Of a stretch of DNA of 64,000 nucleotides, positions 27,309-36,681 are shown one piece after another. Made by a program: the position numbers and the translations under genes. The stretch comes from Anaerococcus mediterraneensis (GTDB taxonomy: Bacteria; Bacillota; Clostridia; Tissierellales; Peptoniphilaceae), in NCBI RefSeq assembly GCF_900128415.1, contig NZ_LT635772.1, positions 1,922,001 through 1,986,000 on the forward strand, in the 5' to 3' direction. Within the stretch, counting starts at the first letter, position 1, and every line of letters starts with the position of its first letter. Below the pieces are notes generated by a model. The model worked only from the letters and a program-made list of their open reading frames with translations. It did not search any database and had not been told where the DNA came from.

Positions 27309-27678
27309 CTAGTTTTTGCAAGATTAGTATTAGAGTTGTCAGAACAAATATCCATCCTGTGTAGAAGATCTGTCCTGGATCTTTAGCGAAAATCCAAAAG
27401 ATTTTTTCATAAACTTTTGCATTTATTTCACCTCTTAATAGATATTGTATCATAAAAATAAAAGTAAATACATTAAGAAGGCAAATAATTATCAAAAAAA
27501 TACCCCTAGATATTCTTAGGTCCGAGTAGGTCATATATAAATTTAGGACTAAAAATATAAAAGAATTAATAGCCAAAAGAGGCAAAAAATATGATTCTTT
27601 TACAAAAAATAAAGAAAAAATGGCAAATATAAGGATTATCAAAGCCTTAAATTCTTTTATAAAATTTTCTTTTGTCAA
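27289..27678 (-). CDS. Small four-helix membrane protein of unknown function
   Basis: About 129 residues with four hydrophobic segments and no recognised family. GGGAGG lies seven bases before a TTG whose last two bases start the truA stop codon (TTGA), so I take that TTG as the start. It overlaps the following DUF4097 gene by 20 bp. Tight coupling suggests the two products work together, perhaps as a membrane partner of the beta-repeat protein. Confidence 0.65.
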   Translation of the reverse strand: MTKENFIKEFKALIILIFAIFSLFFVKESYFLPLLAINSFIFLVLNLYMTYSDLRISRGIFLIIICLLNVFTFIFMIQYLLRGEINAKVYEKIFWIFAKDPGQIFYTGWIFVLTTLILILQKLGGGHSG

Positions 27679-28415
27679 TATTCTACCTCCCATAAATAAA
27701 GTCCTTTTGGGCTTAGGGCTGGATTTGCCCTTGTTTTTGATTCTTTATCAAAAAACTTTTCAAAATCTGATATAGAAATCCTACCCCTGGCTAGCTCTAT
27801 AAGGGCCCCTGACATTATCCTAACTTGGTTGTGGAGAAAAGAATTTGCCCTAAAATACAAGGACAGCTTATCTCCTTCTTTTATAAAAAAGCACTCATCT
27901 ATAGTCCTAACAGTATTTACCTCAACCTTGTCATCTTCTTTCATAAAAAGCCTAAAATCGTGTTCGCCTTCTAGGATTTTTAGGCCCTGGCCTAGTTTGT
28001 CATAGTCAAGTTTGTAGTCAATATTTGCCAGGTAATTTCTGTAGATCGGATGGACTGGTTTAGTCTGTTTTATAAGATACCTATAGGTCTTGGTCTTGCA
28101 GGAAAACCTAGCGTGAAAGCCCAGGTCTACCTCCTTGGAGGATAAGGCCAATATGTCATCGGGCAGGTGGGGTTGAATATGAAAGCAAAAAGCCTTTGGA
28201 TTTATATTTGTAGCTGTCAAAAAGTTTACAAAATGGCTTTTTGCGTGGACTCCTGCATCAGTCCTCCCACAAGATACGATCCTATTTTCCTCACCTGTGA
28301 CCTTGTTTATTGCTTTTTTTAGCTCCTCTTCTATGGTTCTTTGGTCTTTTTGATATTGAAAACCAGAAAAATCGCTCCCGTCAAAAGCTATTTCTAATAA
28401 AACATTTTTTATCAT
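27675..28415 (-). CDS. truA: tRNA pseudouridine synthase A
   Basis: About 246 residues. TruA makes pseudouridine at positions 38-40 of tRNA anticodon arms. The catalytic Asp lies in CGRTDAGVHA; YDGSDFSGFQYQ-like start (here FDGSDFSGFQ), HARFSCKTKTYRY and FLHNQVRIM are also family segments. The start is the ATG overlapping the ecfT stop (ATGA); the longer TTG start is unnecessary. Cotranscription of ecfA1-ecfA2-ecfT-truA is common in Firmicutes. Confidence 0.94.
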   Translation of the reverse strand: MIKNVLLEIAFDGSDFSGFQYQKDQRTIEEELKKAINKVTGEENRIVSCGRTDAGVHAKSHFVNFLTATNINPKAFCFHIQPHLPDDILALSSKEVDLGFHARFSCKTKTYRYLIKQTKPVHPIYRNYLANIDYKLDYDKLGQGLKILEGEHDFRLFMKEDDKVEVNTVRTIDECFFIKEGDKLSLYFRANSFLHNQVRIMSGALIELARGRISISDFEKFFDKESKTRANPALSPKGLYLWEVEY

Positions 28416-29206
28416 AGGAAATGTAAAACAATTATGACTATACAAAATACATGCATCAAAATCAGAACTATCCAGTCTATCTTTCTCATGTGTATATCAT
28501 TTAGCCTAGTTCTCTCATGGCCTATCCTATAAAGCCTAGCCTCCATGGCTGTTGCCAAATCACCAGATCTTTTTAGGGCATTTATAAAAAGTGGAACCAA
28601 AAGTGGAACCATGGACATGGCCCTATCTATGAGGTTGCCTGATTCAAAATCTGCTCCCCTTGCCATCTGTGCCATCTTTATCTTGTTAGCCTCATCAAAA
28701 AGAGTTGGTATGAACCTAAGTGATATAGATATCATCATAGCAAGCTCTCCTGCAGGAAATCCAATCACTTTTAGAGGAGAAAACAACTTTTCTAGTCCAT
28801 ATGTTAGCTCCATCGGACTTGTTGTATAGGTAAAAACTGATGTAGCAAGGATTATAAGAACTAGTCTTAGGATTGTAAATCCAGTCCTATAAAGACCTTC
28901 TTTTGTTACAGAAACTGGTCCTATTTTAAATAAAGGATCTCCTGGTGTTGTGATTAGGTTTATAAGGCCTGTCAAAACTATCAAAAAAATCAAGGGTTTT
29001 AAGGACCTTAGGACAGATTTGAAAGGTATCTTTGCTACAAGTAGCATTGCTATTAATAAAACAACAAAAGGTATATAGGTTATAAAATTGTCTACAAAAA
29101 ATATGGTTATGATATATAAAAATATCCCACAAAGTTTGACCCTTGGATCTAGCCTATGGATAAATGTATCGAAGGGCAAATATTGTCCTATACTTATATT
29201 AGCCAT
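28412..29206 (-). CDS. ecfT: ECF transporter transmembrane subunit EcfT
   Basis: 264 residues, five to six membrane helices. The two conserved Ala-Arg-Gly-type coupling motifs appear as AQMARGAD and AMEARLYRIG, which bind the two ATPases. The start (FDTFIHRLDPRVKL) is the typical N-terminus. With EcfA1 and EcfA2 it forms the shared energising module for vitamin and metal uptake; the substrate-specific S components are encoded elsewhere. Confidence 0.94.
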   Translation of the reverse strand: MANISIGQYLPFDTFIHRLDPRVKLCGIFLYIITIFFVDNFITYIPFVVLLIAMLLVAKIPFKSVLRSLKPLIFLIVLTGLINLITTPGDPLFKIGPVSVTKEGLYRTGFTILRLVLIILATSVFTYTTSPMELTYGLEKLFSPLKVIGFPAGELAMMISISLRFIPTLFDEANKIKMAQMARGADFESGNLIDRAMSMVPLLVPLFINALKRSGDLATAMEARLYRIGHERTRLNDIHMRKIDWIVLILMHVFCIVIIVLHFL

Positions 29207-30056
29207 TTTTGCCCCCTAGTTTTTTATAAAGCTCATCAACAGCCTTGTCAACTGTATAAATCCTATCATCAATTTCTGGATTTTTCTCTTTATAGGCTCT
29301 CATAAATTTAGTTATCTGTGGCACATCAAGACCGATTGATTCTAGGTCTACTTCTGTAAAGGTCTCATAGGTAGGCTTATCAGAAAAAACCTCTCCCTGG
29401 TGCATAACTATGACCCTGTCAACATACTCTGCCACATCCTCCATAGAATGGCTAACCAAAACTATGGTCAGCTCATCATCTTTATTATAAATATCTAAAA
29501 TTTCTGAGAAAATCTCATGGCGTCCTACTGGGTCAAGTCCTGCTGTAAGCTCATCTAAAACCAAGACTTTTGGCTCCATTGACAAAATTCCTGCAACAGC
29601 TACCCTTCTTTGCTGACCTCCAGAGATTTCAAAGGGAGAAACATCCTTGTATTTTTCATAATCAAGACCGACCTTTTCCATAGCATCTCTAACTTTTTTG
29701 TCAATCTCTTCTTTTTTAAGCCCCATATTCTTTGGACCAAAGCCTATGTCTTTGACTATAGTTTCTTCAAAAAGCTGGTGTTCTGGGTACTGAAAAACAA
29801 GTCCCACCTTAAACCTAGCTTCTTTTCTTTTGGACTTATCCTTAGAATTTACCCCATCAATAATGACATCGCCATTTGATGGGATCAAAAGTCCATTTAG
29901 AAGTTGGACCAAGGTTGATTTACCTGATCCAGTCTGACCAATAAGACCTATGATCTCTTTGGAATTAATCTCTAAATTTACATCTTTCAGGGCATAAACC
30001 TCATCAGGCAGGCCCTGGTTGTAGATATAATCAACATTTTTAATCTCTATTTTCAT
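29199..30056 (-). CDS. ecfA2: ECF transporter ATPase EcfA2
   Basis: 285 residues. Walker A GQTGSGKST near 39, Q-loop in VFQYPEHQLFEET, signature ISGGQQRRVAVAG, Walker B VLVLDELTAGLD, where the usual Pro is Leu (DELTA), as is usual in EcfA2. It overlaps ecfA1 and ecfT by a few bases. It pairs with EcfA1 to hydrolyse ATP for the ECF module. Confidence 0.94.
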   Translation of the reverse strand: MKIEIKNVDYIYNQGLPDEVYALKDVNLEINSKEIIGLIGQTGSGKSTLVQLLNGLLIPSNGDVIIDGVNSKDKSKRKEARFKVGLVFQYPEHQLFEETIVKDIGFGPKNMGLKKEEIDKKVRDAMEKVGLDYEKYKDVSPFEISGGQQRRVAVAGILSMEPKVLVLDELTAGLDPVGRHEIFSEILDIYNKDDELTIVLVSHSMEDVAEYVDRVIVMHQGEVFSDKPTYETFTEVDLESIGLDVPQITKFMRAYKEKNPEIDDRIYTVDKAVDELYKKLGGKNG

Positions 30057-30877
30057 ATGCTCTCTAAAAACTCCTCTATAGTTAGGGGTAGGCTGTCAAT
30101 TTCTATACCCTTTTGCTGTAGGCTGTAGGCAACTTCTGTCACCTGTGGTACTGTTAGACCTAGTTTTTTCATCTGGTCTACTTGGGAGAAAACCTCCCTA
30201 GCACTACCTTCCAAGGCTTTTTTGCCCTTATCAAGGACTACTATCTTGTCAGCTAGAACAGCTTCTTCCATATAGTGGGTTACATAGATTATTGTCTTGC
30301 CATAGTCTTTATTCAAACTTTTTATAAGTTCTATGACATCCTTCCTGCCTTGGGGATCTAGCATAGCTGTTGGTTCGTCAAAAATTATATAATCACTCAT
30401 CATAGCTATGACCCCTGCTATAGAAACTCTTTGTTTTTGCCCACCTGACAAATTTGATGGGCTTCTTTTTTTGTATTTTATCATCCCTACTTGTTCTAGA
30501 GCAGAATCTACCCTCTCCCTAAGCTCAGGATGCTGTATTTGCAAATTTTCTGGTCCAAAGGCAACTTCATCTTCTACTGTGGTTGCAACCATTTGATTAT
30601 CTGGATTTTGAAAAACCATGGAACATTTTTTTCTAATCTCCCACTCACTATCCTCATCAAGGACTGATATACCATCAATTTTTATATCACCTGAGCTTGG
30701 TTTTATCTGGGCATTTAATAATTTGCCCAGGGTTGATTTTCCAGAACCATTGTGGCCAAGGATGGCTACAAAGTCACCCTTTTCTATATCAATAGATAGG
30801 CCATCAATCGCCTTTACTTCGCTTTCTTTTTCATCTACACCAGGATAGGCGTAGGTTATATTATCAATTTTTATCAT
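30053..30877 (-). CDS. ecfA1: ECF transporter ATPase EcfA1
   Basis: 274 residues. Walker A GHNGSGKST near 41, VFQNPDNQMVATTVEDEVAFG, signature [13 protein letters not shown], Walker B YIIFDEPTAMLDP. The DEPTA form and the FQNPDNQ loop are typical of EcfA1. GGAAGAG precedes the ATG; it lies nine bases after the L,D-transpeptidase. Confidence 0.94.
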   Translation of the reverse strand: MIKIDNITYAYPGVDEKESEVKAIDGLSIDIEKGDFVAILGHNGSGKSTLGKLLNAQIKPSSGDIKIDGISVLDEDSEWEIRKKCSMVFQNPDNQMVATTVEDEVAFGPENLQIQHPELRERVDSALEQVGMIKYKKRSPSNLSGGQKQRVSIAGVIAMMSDYIIFDEPTAMLDPQGRKDVIELIKSLNKDYGKTIIYVTHYMEEAVLADKIVVLDKGKKALEGSAREVFSQVDQMKKLGLTVPQVTEVAYSLQQKGIEIDSLPLTIEEFLESI

Positions 30878-30885
30878 TTCTCTTC

Positions 30886-32307
30886 CTAATATGACATTGC
30901 TGAAGAGTAGTTTGTGCTTGATTCATAAACTACAACTGGAGTATTGTGAGGAGCTAGCTCAAAAAGTTTTCCTGCAAGTGCTGGTGGCATATTTATACAG
31001 CCGTGAGATCCGTTTGAAAAATATATACCTCCACCAAAGGCTCCGCCCCTCCAAGGCGCATCATGGAAGCCTTCTCCATCCCAACCAATTGGCATCCAAA
31101 ATTTGACATCTGTTTCATATCTTGATAGCCCGTCAAAATTATCTCCCCTTAGGGTTTGATTTGCAGCTTTAGAAAGAATAGACCCAACTCCAACATTGGT
31201 TGCCCATTTTCTTGTATTTGGAAGACCAGAAACTATGGATGTTTCAAAAATCAAACTTCCATCTAGGTAAAACCACATATATTGTCTAGATAGGTCTACC
31301 TCTACATAGGTGTTGCCCAAATCGCCCCCGTCAGAATATCTAGCAAGGCCTGTCCTCTCATAAACAGGCTCTATGTCACCAGATTTTCTATTATTTACAA
31401 GTTCGTATACCTTGTCAACTGTCTTTGGCACATCAAGGATAAAACCATAGACTCCAGGGTTGACTGTAATCTTTCCTATGCCTGTGGCATTGAAGGTCCT
31501 ATTTTTCCCGTAGGTATTAGTCTCTTCTGCCAGGTATTTGACATAGTCAGTTAATTTTTCATAGTTTAACTCAAAATGTTCGCCACTAGTATCAAACATA
31601 TCCATAAGTTCGCTGCCGGCAAGTTTAAAATCAAAACCATTGAAATTAAAACCTATATTTAGCTTTTCTATAGTCTTACCGTCTGCCAAAAGGTGGGCAA
31701 GCTCTTTAGAATTATTTTTTACCTTTGGATTTACATAGTCTTTATCACTTAGGACTATTTCTTCTTGGTGGTTATAGATCGCATCTTTTATTGTCTCATT
31801 GATTTTAGCTTGATCTATTTTGTTGCCCATAACTTCTTTTATGATTTTAAAATTACCATCTTCAAATTTTAGGCTGGCATCTTTTGGCTCAACAACCTTG
31901 TTCATCAGAGATGAAGATTTGATTTCATCTTCTAATTTTTTCTCATCATATTTTATGTTGTAGTCAAATTTCAAATCATCCCTATAAAGATTTAAAAATG
32001 CTGCTGGCCAAAGCAAAGGATTTTGGTCTATAGATGCCTCAGCTGGTATGCTAGCTTGGTAGTCTATATCTTTGAGGTTTAGGGTCATTTCCTTGTTGTC
32101 CCTGCCCTTTATATTTATAGAAAAACTTTCTATAGGTTTGCCCAAAGCTTCTTCTTTTGAGGCAAAGGATATATCCTTGCCATTTATAGAAGTATTTGGT
32201 AGGGCTATGAATGAAAATATCACAGTTACAATCAAATAAATTATTACTAATATAAGAATGGCTATGACCAAAGGTCTTGCCTTCTTGTTTTTCTTTACTT
32301 CTGTTAT
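30886..32307 (-). CDS. L,D-transpeptidase with YkuD domain
   Basis: One N-terminal membrane helix, a peptidoglycan-binding-like region of about 250 residues, then a YkuD catalytic domain ending in GSHGCINMP with the nucleophile Cys. It should make 3-3 cross-links in peptidoglycan or attach substrates outside the membrane. The start is odd. AGGAGG is followed five bases later by in-frame ATA (32307-32305), with ATT just before it and no ATG, GTG or TTG until a TTG at 32271 inside the charged segment that leads into the helix. Starting at ATA gives a normal Lys-rich N-terminus (TEVKKNKKARP). The alternative TTG start lacks a ribosome site. Confidence 0.85.
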   Translation of the reverse strand: MTEVKKNKKARPLVIAILILVIIYLIVTVIFSFIALPNTSINGKDISFASKEEALGKPIESFSINIKGRDNKEMTLNLKDIDYQASIPAEASIDQNPLLWPAAFLNLYRDDLKFDYNIKYDEKKLEDEIKSSSLMNKVVEPKDASLKFEDGNFKIIKEVMGNKIDQAKINETIKDAIYNHQEEIVLSDKDYVNPKVKNNSKELAHLLADGKTIEKLNIGFNFNGFDFKLAGSELMDMFDTSGEHFELNYEKLTDYVKYLAEETNTYGKNRTFNATGIGKITVNPGVYGFILDVPKTVDKVYELVNNRKSGDIEPVYERTGLARYSDGGDLGNTYVEVDLSRQYMWFYLDGSLIFETSIVSGLPNTRKWATNVGVGSILSKAANQTLRGDNFDGLSRYETDVKFWMPIGWDGEGFHDAPWRGGAFGGGIYFSNGSHGCINMPPALAGKLFELAPHNTPVVVYESSTNYSSAMSY

Positions 32308-32316
32308 AATATCCTC

Positions 32317-33438
32317 CTAACTAGGTTTTTTGCCAAAATATTGGTAAAAATCCACTTTTTGGCCACCATTATACAACTTTCTTTTTTTGGAAAGTTTTCT
32401 CTTAAACTTCTTGTCGAATTTCTCATCAGCAGTGATAAAATACATGGACCAAGTGTCCATTTTTGCTAATTTATTGTTGAGCTTTTTATAGATCTCATCT
32501 AGGTTATTTTCTGATAGCCTCATGCCATAGGGTGGGTTTGAGATGAATACCCCATAATCATCTTTTATAGCTACATTTTCAAAATCCCTAGTTATAAAAG
32601 ATATATCCTCACCAACACCAGCATTTATAGCATTTTGTTTGGCGAGACTTATGGCCCTACCAGAAATATCAGATCCCAAAATATTTAGTTTTTTGGAGTA
32701 GTCAATCATCCCCAAGGCTTCTTTTTTTGCATCTTTATAGGTTTTTGGATCTATAAATTTAAATTTTGTAAAATCAAAATCCCTATCAATACCTGGAGCT
32801 ATATTTCTAGCACGCCTTGCTGCTTCTATCAGTATAGTCCCTGACCCACAGAAACCATCTAGCAAAAATCTATCTGGATTATAAAAAGACAGGTCAACAA
32901 GGGCTGCTGCTATATTTTCTCTAAGAGGTGCCTTTACAGAATCCTCCCTATAGCCTCTTTTATGAAGCCCATCTCCAGATGTATCAATGGTCACAGTGGC
33001 CATGTTTTTATCTAGCATTATCTCTATCTTAACCCTCTCAGCACTTTTTGAAAAGTGCCTTTGGCCGTAGGACTTTGATAATTTATCTATAATTGCCTTC
33101 TCACTTATGGACTGGATAGACCTGATAGAAAATAATTTGGACTTATAGGTCCTAGCATTTACTATAAAATTGCTATCCCTGCCTAGTATTTCCTCCCAGC
33201 TTATTTTTTTGACTCCCTCATAGAGCTGGTCAAAATCAAAAGCCTTAAACTCATCTACAACAAGGTAAACCCTGTCTGCATGCCTCAGGTTAATATTTAG
33301 TTTTCCTATATCAGATAAGCCTGCATCTAGGCTTATCATCCCATCACTGATTGTAAAATCCTGGTAGCCTAAATCTCTTAGCTGAAATTTTACCAAACTT
33401 TCCAGACCAAAACCAGTGGTAATTAGTATTTTTCTCAT
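32317..33438 (-). CDS. THUMP-domain 23S rRNA guanine-N2 methyltransferase, RlmL-like
   Basis: 373 residues. An N-terminal THUMP/ferredoxin-like region (about 1-155) is followed by a methyltransferase domain with LLDGFCGSGTILIEAA (motif I), ILGSDISGRAI, and the catalytic NPPYG motif. It resembles the B. subtilis YpsC type, which lacks the second methyltransferase domain of E. coli RlmL. No ribosome site precedes the ATG; a TATAAT sits only six bases upstream, suggesting leaderless translation. Its stop codon lies on the ribosome site of the next gene. Confidence 0.88.
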   Translation of the reverse strand: MRKILITTGFGLESLVKFQLRDLGYQDFTISDGMISLDAGLSDIGKLNINLRHADRVYLVVDEFKAFDFDQLYEGVKKISWEEILGRDSNFIVNARTYKSKLFSIRSIQSISEKAIIDKLSKSYGQRHFSKSAERVKIEIMLDKNMATVTIDTSGDGLHKRGYREDSVKAPLRENIAAALVDLSFYNPDRFLLDGFCGSGTILIEAARRARNIAPGIDRDFDFTKFKFIDPKTYKDAKKEALGMIDYSKKLNILGSDISGRAISLAKQNAINAGVGEDISFITRDFENVAIKDDYGVFISNPPYGMRLSENNLDEIYKKLNNKLAKMDTWSMYFITADEKFDKKFKRKLSKKRKLYNGGQKVDFYQYFGKKPS

Positions 33439-33444
33439 AAGTGT

Positions 33445-33473
33445 ATTATAACTGTTTTTGTGATCTTTTCACC
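33445..33473 (-). promoter_or_regulatory. Promoter giving a leaderless start
   Basis: TATAAT at 33450-33445 on the minus strand ends six bases before the ATG of the rRNA methyltransferase, so transcription should begin at or next to that codon. The -35 region (GTGAAA/GGTGAA) is weak. Confidence 0.5.
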
Positions 33474-33488
33474 CTTATTTTACAAATA

Positions 33489-33515
33489 AAAAGCCACAAA
33501 ACGTGGCTTTTTTTA
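33489..33515 (-). terminator. Terminator of hydrolase/flavoprotein operon
   Basis: AAAAGCCAC/GTGGCTTTT stem with an AAAAC loop; A-tract and T-tract on the two sides make it usable in both directions. Confidence 0.85.
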
Positions 33516-33583
33516 ACTTTGTTCATCTTATCTCTTGACCATAGGGTTTTGCCAAGGCCAAAGACTAAAGTGTGAAAATATTT

Positions 33584-34405
33584 TTATAGATTTTCAAAAA
33601 ATTCATATGATTTTTCAAAAACTATCTTTCTCAAATCTTCGTTTCTAAAGGAGTGGTCTGCTCCTTCTATCTCCTCATATTTTGCATTAGGGAAGGCTTT
33701 TTCTAGTTTTTCATTGGCATCCCTAAATACAAGTGTATCATCTGTACCCCTTAGGATTAAAACCTTGCCATCATATTTTTTGGCTGGACCATATATATCT
33801 TTTAGGATAAAGTCAATGAGGAATTTTTTATTGATCTTCATCCCACCAGTATCTACATCCTCGATTTTTTCTATCATTTCATCATAGGACTTGTGGGAAC
33901 CTACTGTACTTTGTCTTGCAGCTTCTCCCTCAAAGAGAGTTTTGGCCATTACCTTTAGGTAGTCCTTGTTATTCATATCGCTAGCTGGAGCCAAAAGAAC
34001 CATTGCCTTTGGTTTTAGTTTGTAGGCTAAGATTGTTGCTATAACACCACCTAGGGAGTGGCCAATCCAGTAGAGCCTGTCCTTGTCTACAAAGTATTTC
34101 ATCTTTGTAAAATCGTGGATCATCTCTGCCTCTTTTAGCTCACGGCTTACTGTCATGTCATAAAAGCTCCCATCTGATTCTCCTGATCCAGAAAAATCAA
34201 ATCTTACAACTACATATCCTCTTTCGGTTAGGTATCTGGCGTGTTGGATCCTAAAGGTTGTCGAACCATTCCTATCACCTCCAAAACCATGATAGATTAT
34301 GACCGTTGGATATTTTTTGTTTGGATCAAAATCATCAGGAGTATTTATAACACCCCTCATTATAATCCCATCTGCTTTTTGGATTTCTGAATAAATATAT
34401 TTCAT
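33584..34405 (-). CDS. Alpha/beta hydrolase
   Basis: About 273 residues. Oxyanion loop HGFGGDRNG, nucleophile elbow WIGHSLGGV, Asp in LRGTDDTLV and His in ADHSF make a full serine hydrolase triad. No signal peptide. It resembles bacterial acylaminoacyl/feruloyl-esterase-like or lipase-like cytoplasmic enzymes. The start is the ATG in a TAATG overlap with the flavoprotein stop codon. Substrate unknown. Confidence 0.86.
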   Translation of the reverse strand: MKYIYSEIQKADGIIMRGVINTPDDFDPNKKYPTVIIYHGFGGDRNGSTTFRIQHARYLTERGYVVVRFDFSGSGESDGSFYDMTVSRELKEAEMIHDFTKMKYFVDKDRLYWIGHSLGGVIATILAYKLKPKAMVLLAPASDMNNKDYLKVMAKTLFEGEAARQSTVGSHKSYDEMIEKIEDVDTGGMKINKKFLIDFILKDIYGPAKKYDGKVLILRGTDDTLVFRDANEKLEKAFPNAKYEEIEGADHSFRNEDLRKIVFEKSYEFFENL

Positions 34406-35775
34406 TATGCTAATACCCTCGCCACTTCTATACCACAAGCTGATGCCTGGGATAGGGAGTGGGTCGCACCTGAACCATCACCTATACAATATAGGCCTTT
34501 TTGTGTGGATTCAAAATTCTCGTCTACTTCTATCTCTGAGTTGTAGAATTTAACCTCTATGCCATATAAAAGTGTATCGTCATTTGCCATACCTGGTGCT
34601 ATTTTATCGAGCTGGTAGATCATCTCTATAATATCATCTAGTTGTCTTTTTGGCATGACTAGGGAAAGGTCTCCAGGTGTTGCATTCATGGTTGGTTTGG
34701 TAAATGATTTTGCCATTCTCCTATCTGATGAACGGCGGCCCTTGATAAGGTCTCCAAATCTTTGCATCAAAACTCCACCGCCAAGCATATTTGATAGTTT
34801 GGCTATAGATTCACCATATTCGTTTGAGTCTTTAAATGGCTCTGTGAACCTATTTGTAACCAAGAGTGCAAAGTTTGTATTATTTGATTGGAGTTTTGGA
34901 TCAGTAAAGGAATGGCCATTTACTGTCAAAATCCCATTTGTATTTTCTGTTACTACATGGCCATAAGGATTCATACAAAAGGTTCTGACTATATCGTTGT
35001 ACTGTTTGGTTTGGTACATGATTTTTGCTTCATAAACATCATCTGTAATATGTTTAAAGACTTCAGCTGGCACTTCTATCCTTAATCCTATATCAACCCT
35101 GTTTCTCTTTGATTCTATACCAAACTTATCGCAAACATCGCCTATCCACTTAGATCCAGATCTTCCTGCCGCAAGAACTAAATCATCAGCCGAAAATTCC
35201 TCGCCCTTGTTGGTTTTTACTATATATCTGCCATTTTCGTATTCTACATCCTCAACCATTGTAGAAAACTCAAAGTCTATTGTATCTTTGACATAATCAT
35301 ACATCCTTTTAAGGATTATCTTGTTCCTATCTGTACCAAAATGACGAACTTTAGCATCTAATAAATGCAGATCGTGTCTTAGACATTTTGTCTTTAGGTC
35401 ATTTTTATCTGTAGAATATAAACTTAGGTCATCTCCACCATCAAAATCCATTAGGACGCTGTCTACATATTCCATCAGCTCCATGGCTTTTTCTTCGCCT
35501 ATGTACATGTGGAGGTCTCCACCAAAGTTTGTTGTTATATTGTATTTGCCGTCAGAAAGTGTACCTGCACCACCAAATCCATACATTATATTGCATGGTT
35601 TGCATCCTATACAATGGTCAACCTTGCCATCTGTTATAGGACAAGTCCTGTTTTCTACTTTTCTACCACCGTCAATGATCAAAACTTTCTTTTTTGTTTC
35701 TAGTTTTGTCAATTCATAAGCAAGAAAAGCTCCCGCTGCACCTGCTCCTACTACAATTATGTCGTAATCTTTCAT
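34405..35775 (-). CDS. FAD-dependent NAD(P)-type oxidoreductase
   Basis: 456 residues. The dinucleotide motif IIVVGAGAAGAFLAYEL opens the protein, and DGSGATHSLSQASACG near the end is the second FAD-contacting region. A Cys-rich insertion CPITDGKVDHC..CKPCNIMYGFGGAG follows the first motif. It belongs to the large family annotated as FAD-dependent dehydrogenases of unknown substrate. GGAGATACA supports the start, and the hydrolase is translationally coupled behind it. Confidence 0.85.
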   Translation of the reverse strand: MKDYDIIVVGAGAAGAFLAYELTKLETKKKVLIIDGGRKVENRTCPITDGKVDHCIGCKPCNIMYGFGGAGTLSDGKYNITTNFGGDLHMYIGEEKAMELMEYVDSVLMDFDGGDDLSLYSTDKNDLKTKCLRHDLHLLDAKVRHFGTDRNKIILKRMYDYVKDTIDFEFSTMVEDVEYENGRYIVKTNKGEEFSADDLVLAAGRSGSKWIGDVCDKFGIESKRNRVDIGLRIEVPAEVFKHITDDVYEAKIMYQTKQYNDIVRTFCMNPYGHVVTENTNGILTVNGHSFTDPKLQSNNTNFALLVTNRFTEPFKDSNEYGESIAKLSNMLGGGVLMQRFGDLIKGRRSSDRRMAKSFTKPTMNATPGDLSLVMPKRQLDDIIEMIYQLDKIAPGMANDDTLLYGIEVKFYNSEIEVDENFESTQKGLYCIGDGSGATHSLSQASACGIEVARVLA

Positions 35776-35997
35776 TGTATCTCCTCTTTTTCTTCTAAGT
35801 CAGTGATTTAGCCTGCTATATTATACAAGTTTTATGCCTATATTCAAACTATTTTTCTTTTTTTGTAGATTTATGTTAAAATATAGATAATTTAAAGGAA
35901 AGTTTAAATTTAAAGCCTAGTCCTAAATATAATTTACTTATTATAAGGACAAATATCCATTGATTTCTGGTATATCTTTCCAAAAAAAGGAGTTAAT

Positions 35998-36681
35998 ATG
36001 AAAAAAGCATTTAAAAAAGCCCTCCCCTACACAGTCCCCGTTATAATCGGCTACATATTTTTGGGGATCACCTTTGGTATTATGACTACCCAAAGTGGCT
36101 TGAAACCAATTTTTGCTCCGCTGATGAGCCTTACAATCTATGCAGGATCAATGCAGTTTATTATCCTGCCCCTTTTAAAAACTAACATATCAGTCATAGC
36201 TATTATAATTTTGACCCTGTCAGTCAATATCAGGATGATGTTTTATGGGATAAGCCTTATCAACGAATTTAAAAATTCTAGGTCTAAATTTTTATTTATC
36301 CTAACCCTATCTGATGAGACCTTTGCCCTAGATACTTCTATCAAAGCCCCAAAGGATGTCAAAAAATCTGATTTCTTTTTGGCAATCGGTATCATAAATT
36401 ATCTTGTTTGGGCCATAGCTTCTTATATTGGTGCTATTTTAGGCAATCTCATCACCTTCAATACAATGGGTATGGATTTTGTCTTGACAGCCCTATTTTT
36501 AGTACTTTTAGTTGAGCAATACAGGTCAACTAACAACCACGCACCACTCAAACTAGGACTTGCTATTTCTATAGTGTCCCTGCTTATCTTTAGGCCAGGA
36601 CGCTTCATGATCCCAGCTTTGCTGCTAATAGTTTTAAGTCTATATGGACTTAGAGAAAGAATCGAGGCTATCCATGACTAG
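35998..36681 (+). CDS. azlC: AzlC family branched-chain amino acid exporter subunit
   Basis: 227 residues with five to six helices. The start YTVPVIIGYIFLGITFGI and MSLTIYAGSMQFI are AzlC signatures; the large subunit of the branched-chain amino acid exporter. AAAAGGAG precedes the ATG. The 222-bp divergent region before it holds no clear regulatory motif beyond AT-rich promoter-like sequence. Confidence 0.9.
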   Translation: MKKAFKKALPYTVPVIIGYIFLGITFGIMTTQSGLKPIFAPLMSLTIYAGSMQFIILPLLKTNISVIAIIILTLSVNIRMMFYGISLINEFKNSRSKFLFILTLSDETFALDTSIKAPKDVKKSDFFLAIGIINYLVWAIASYIGAILGNLITFNTMGMDFVLTALFLVLLVEQYRSTNNHAPLKLGLAISIVSLLIFRPGRFMIPALLLIVLSLYGLRERIEAIHD

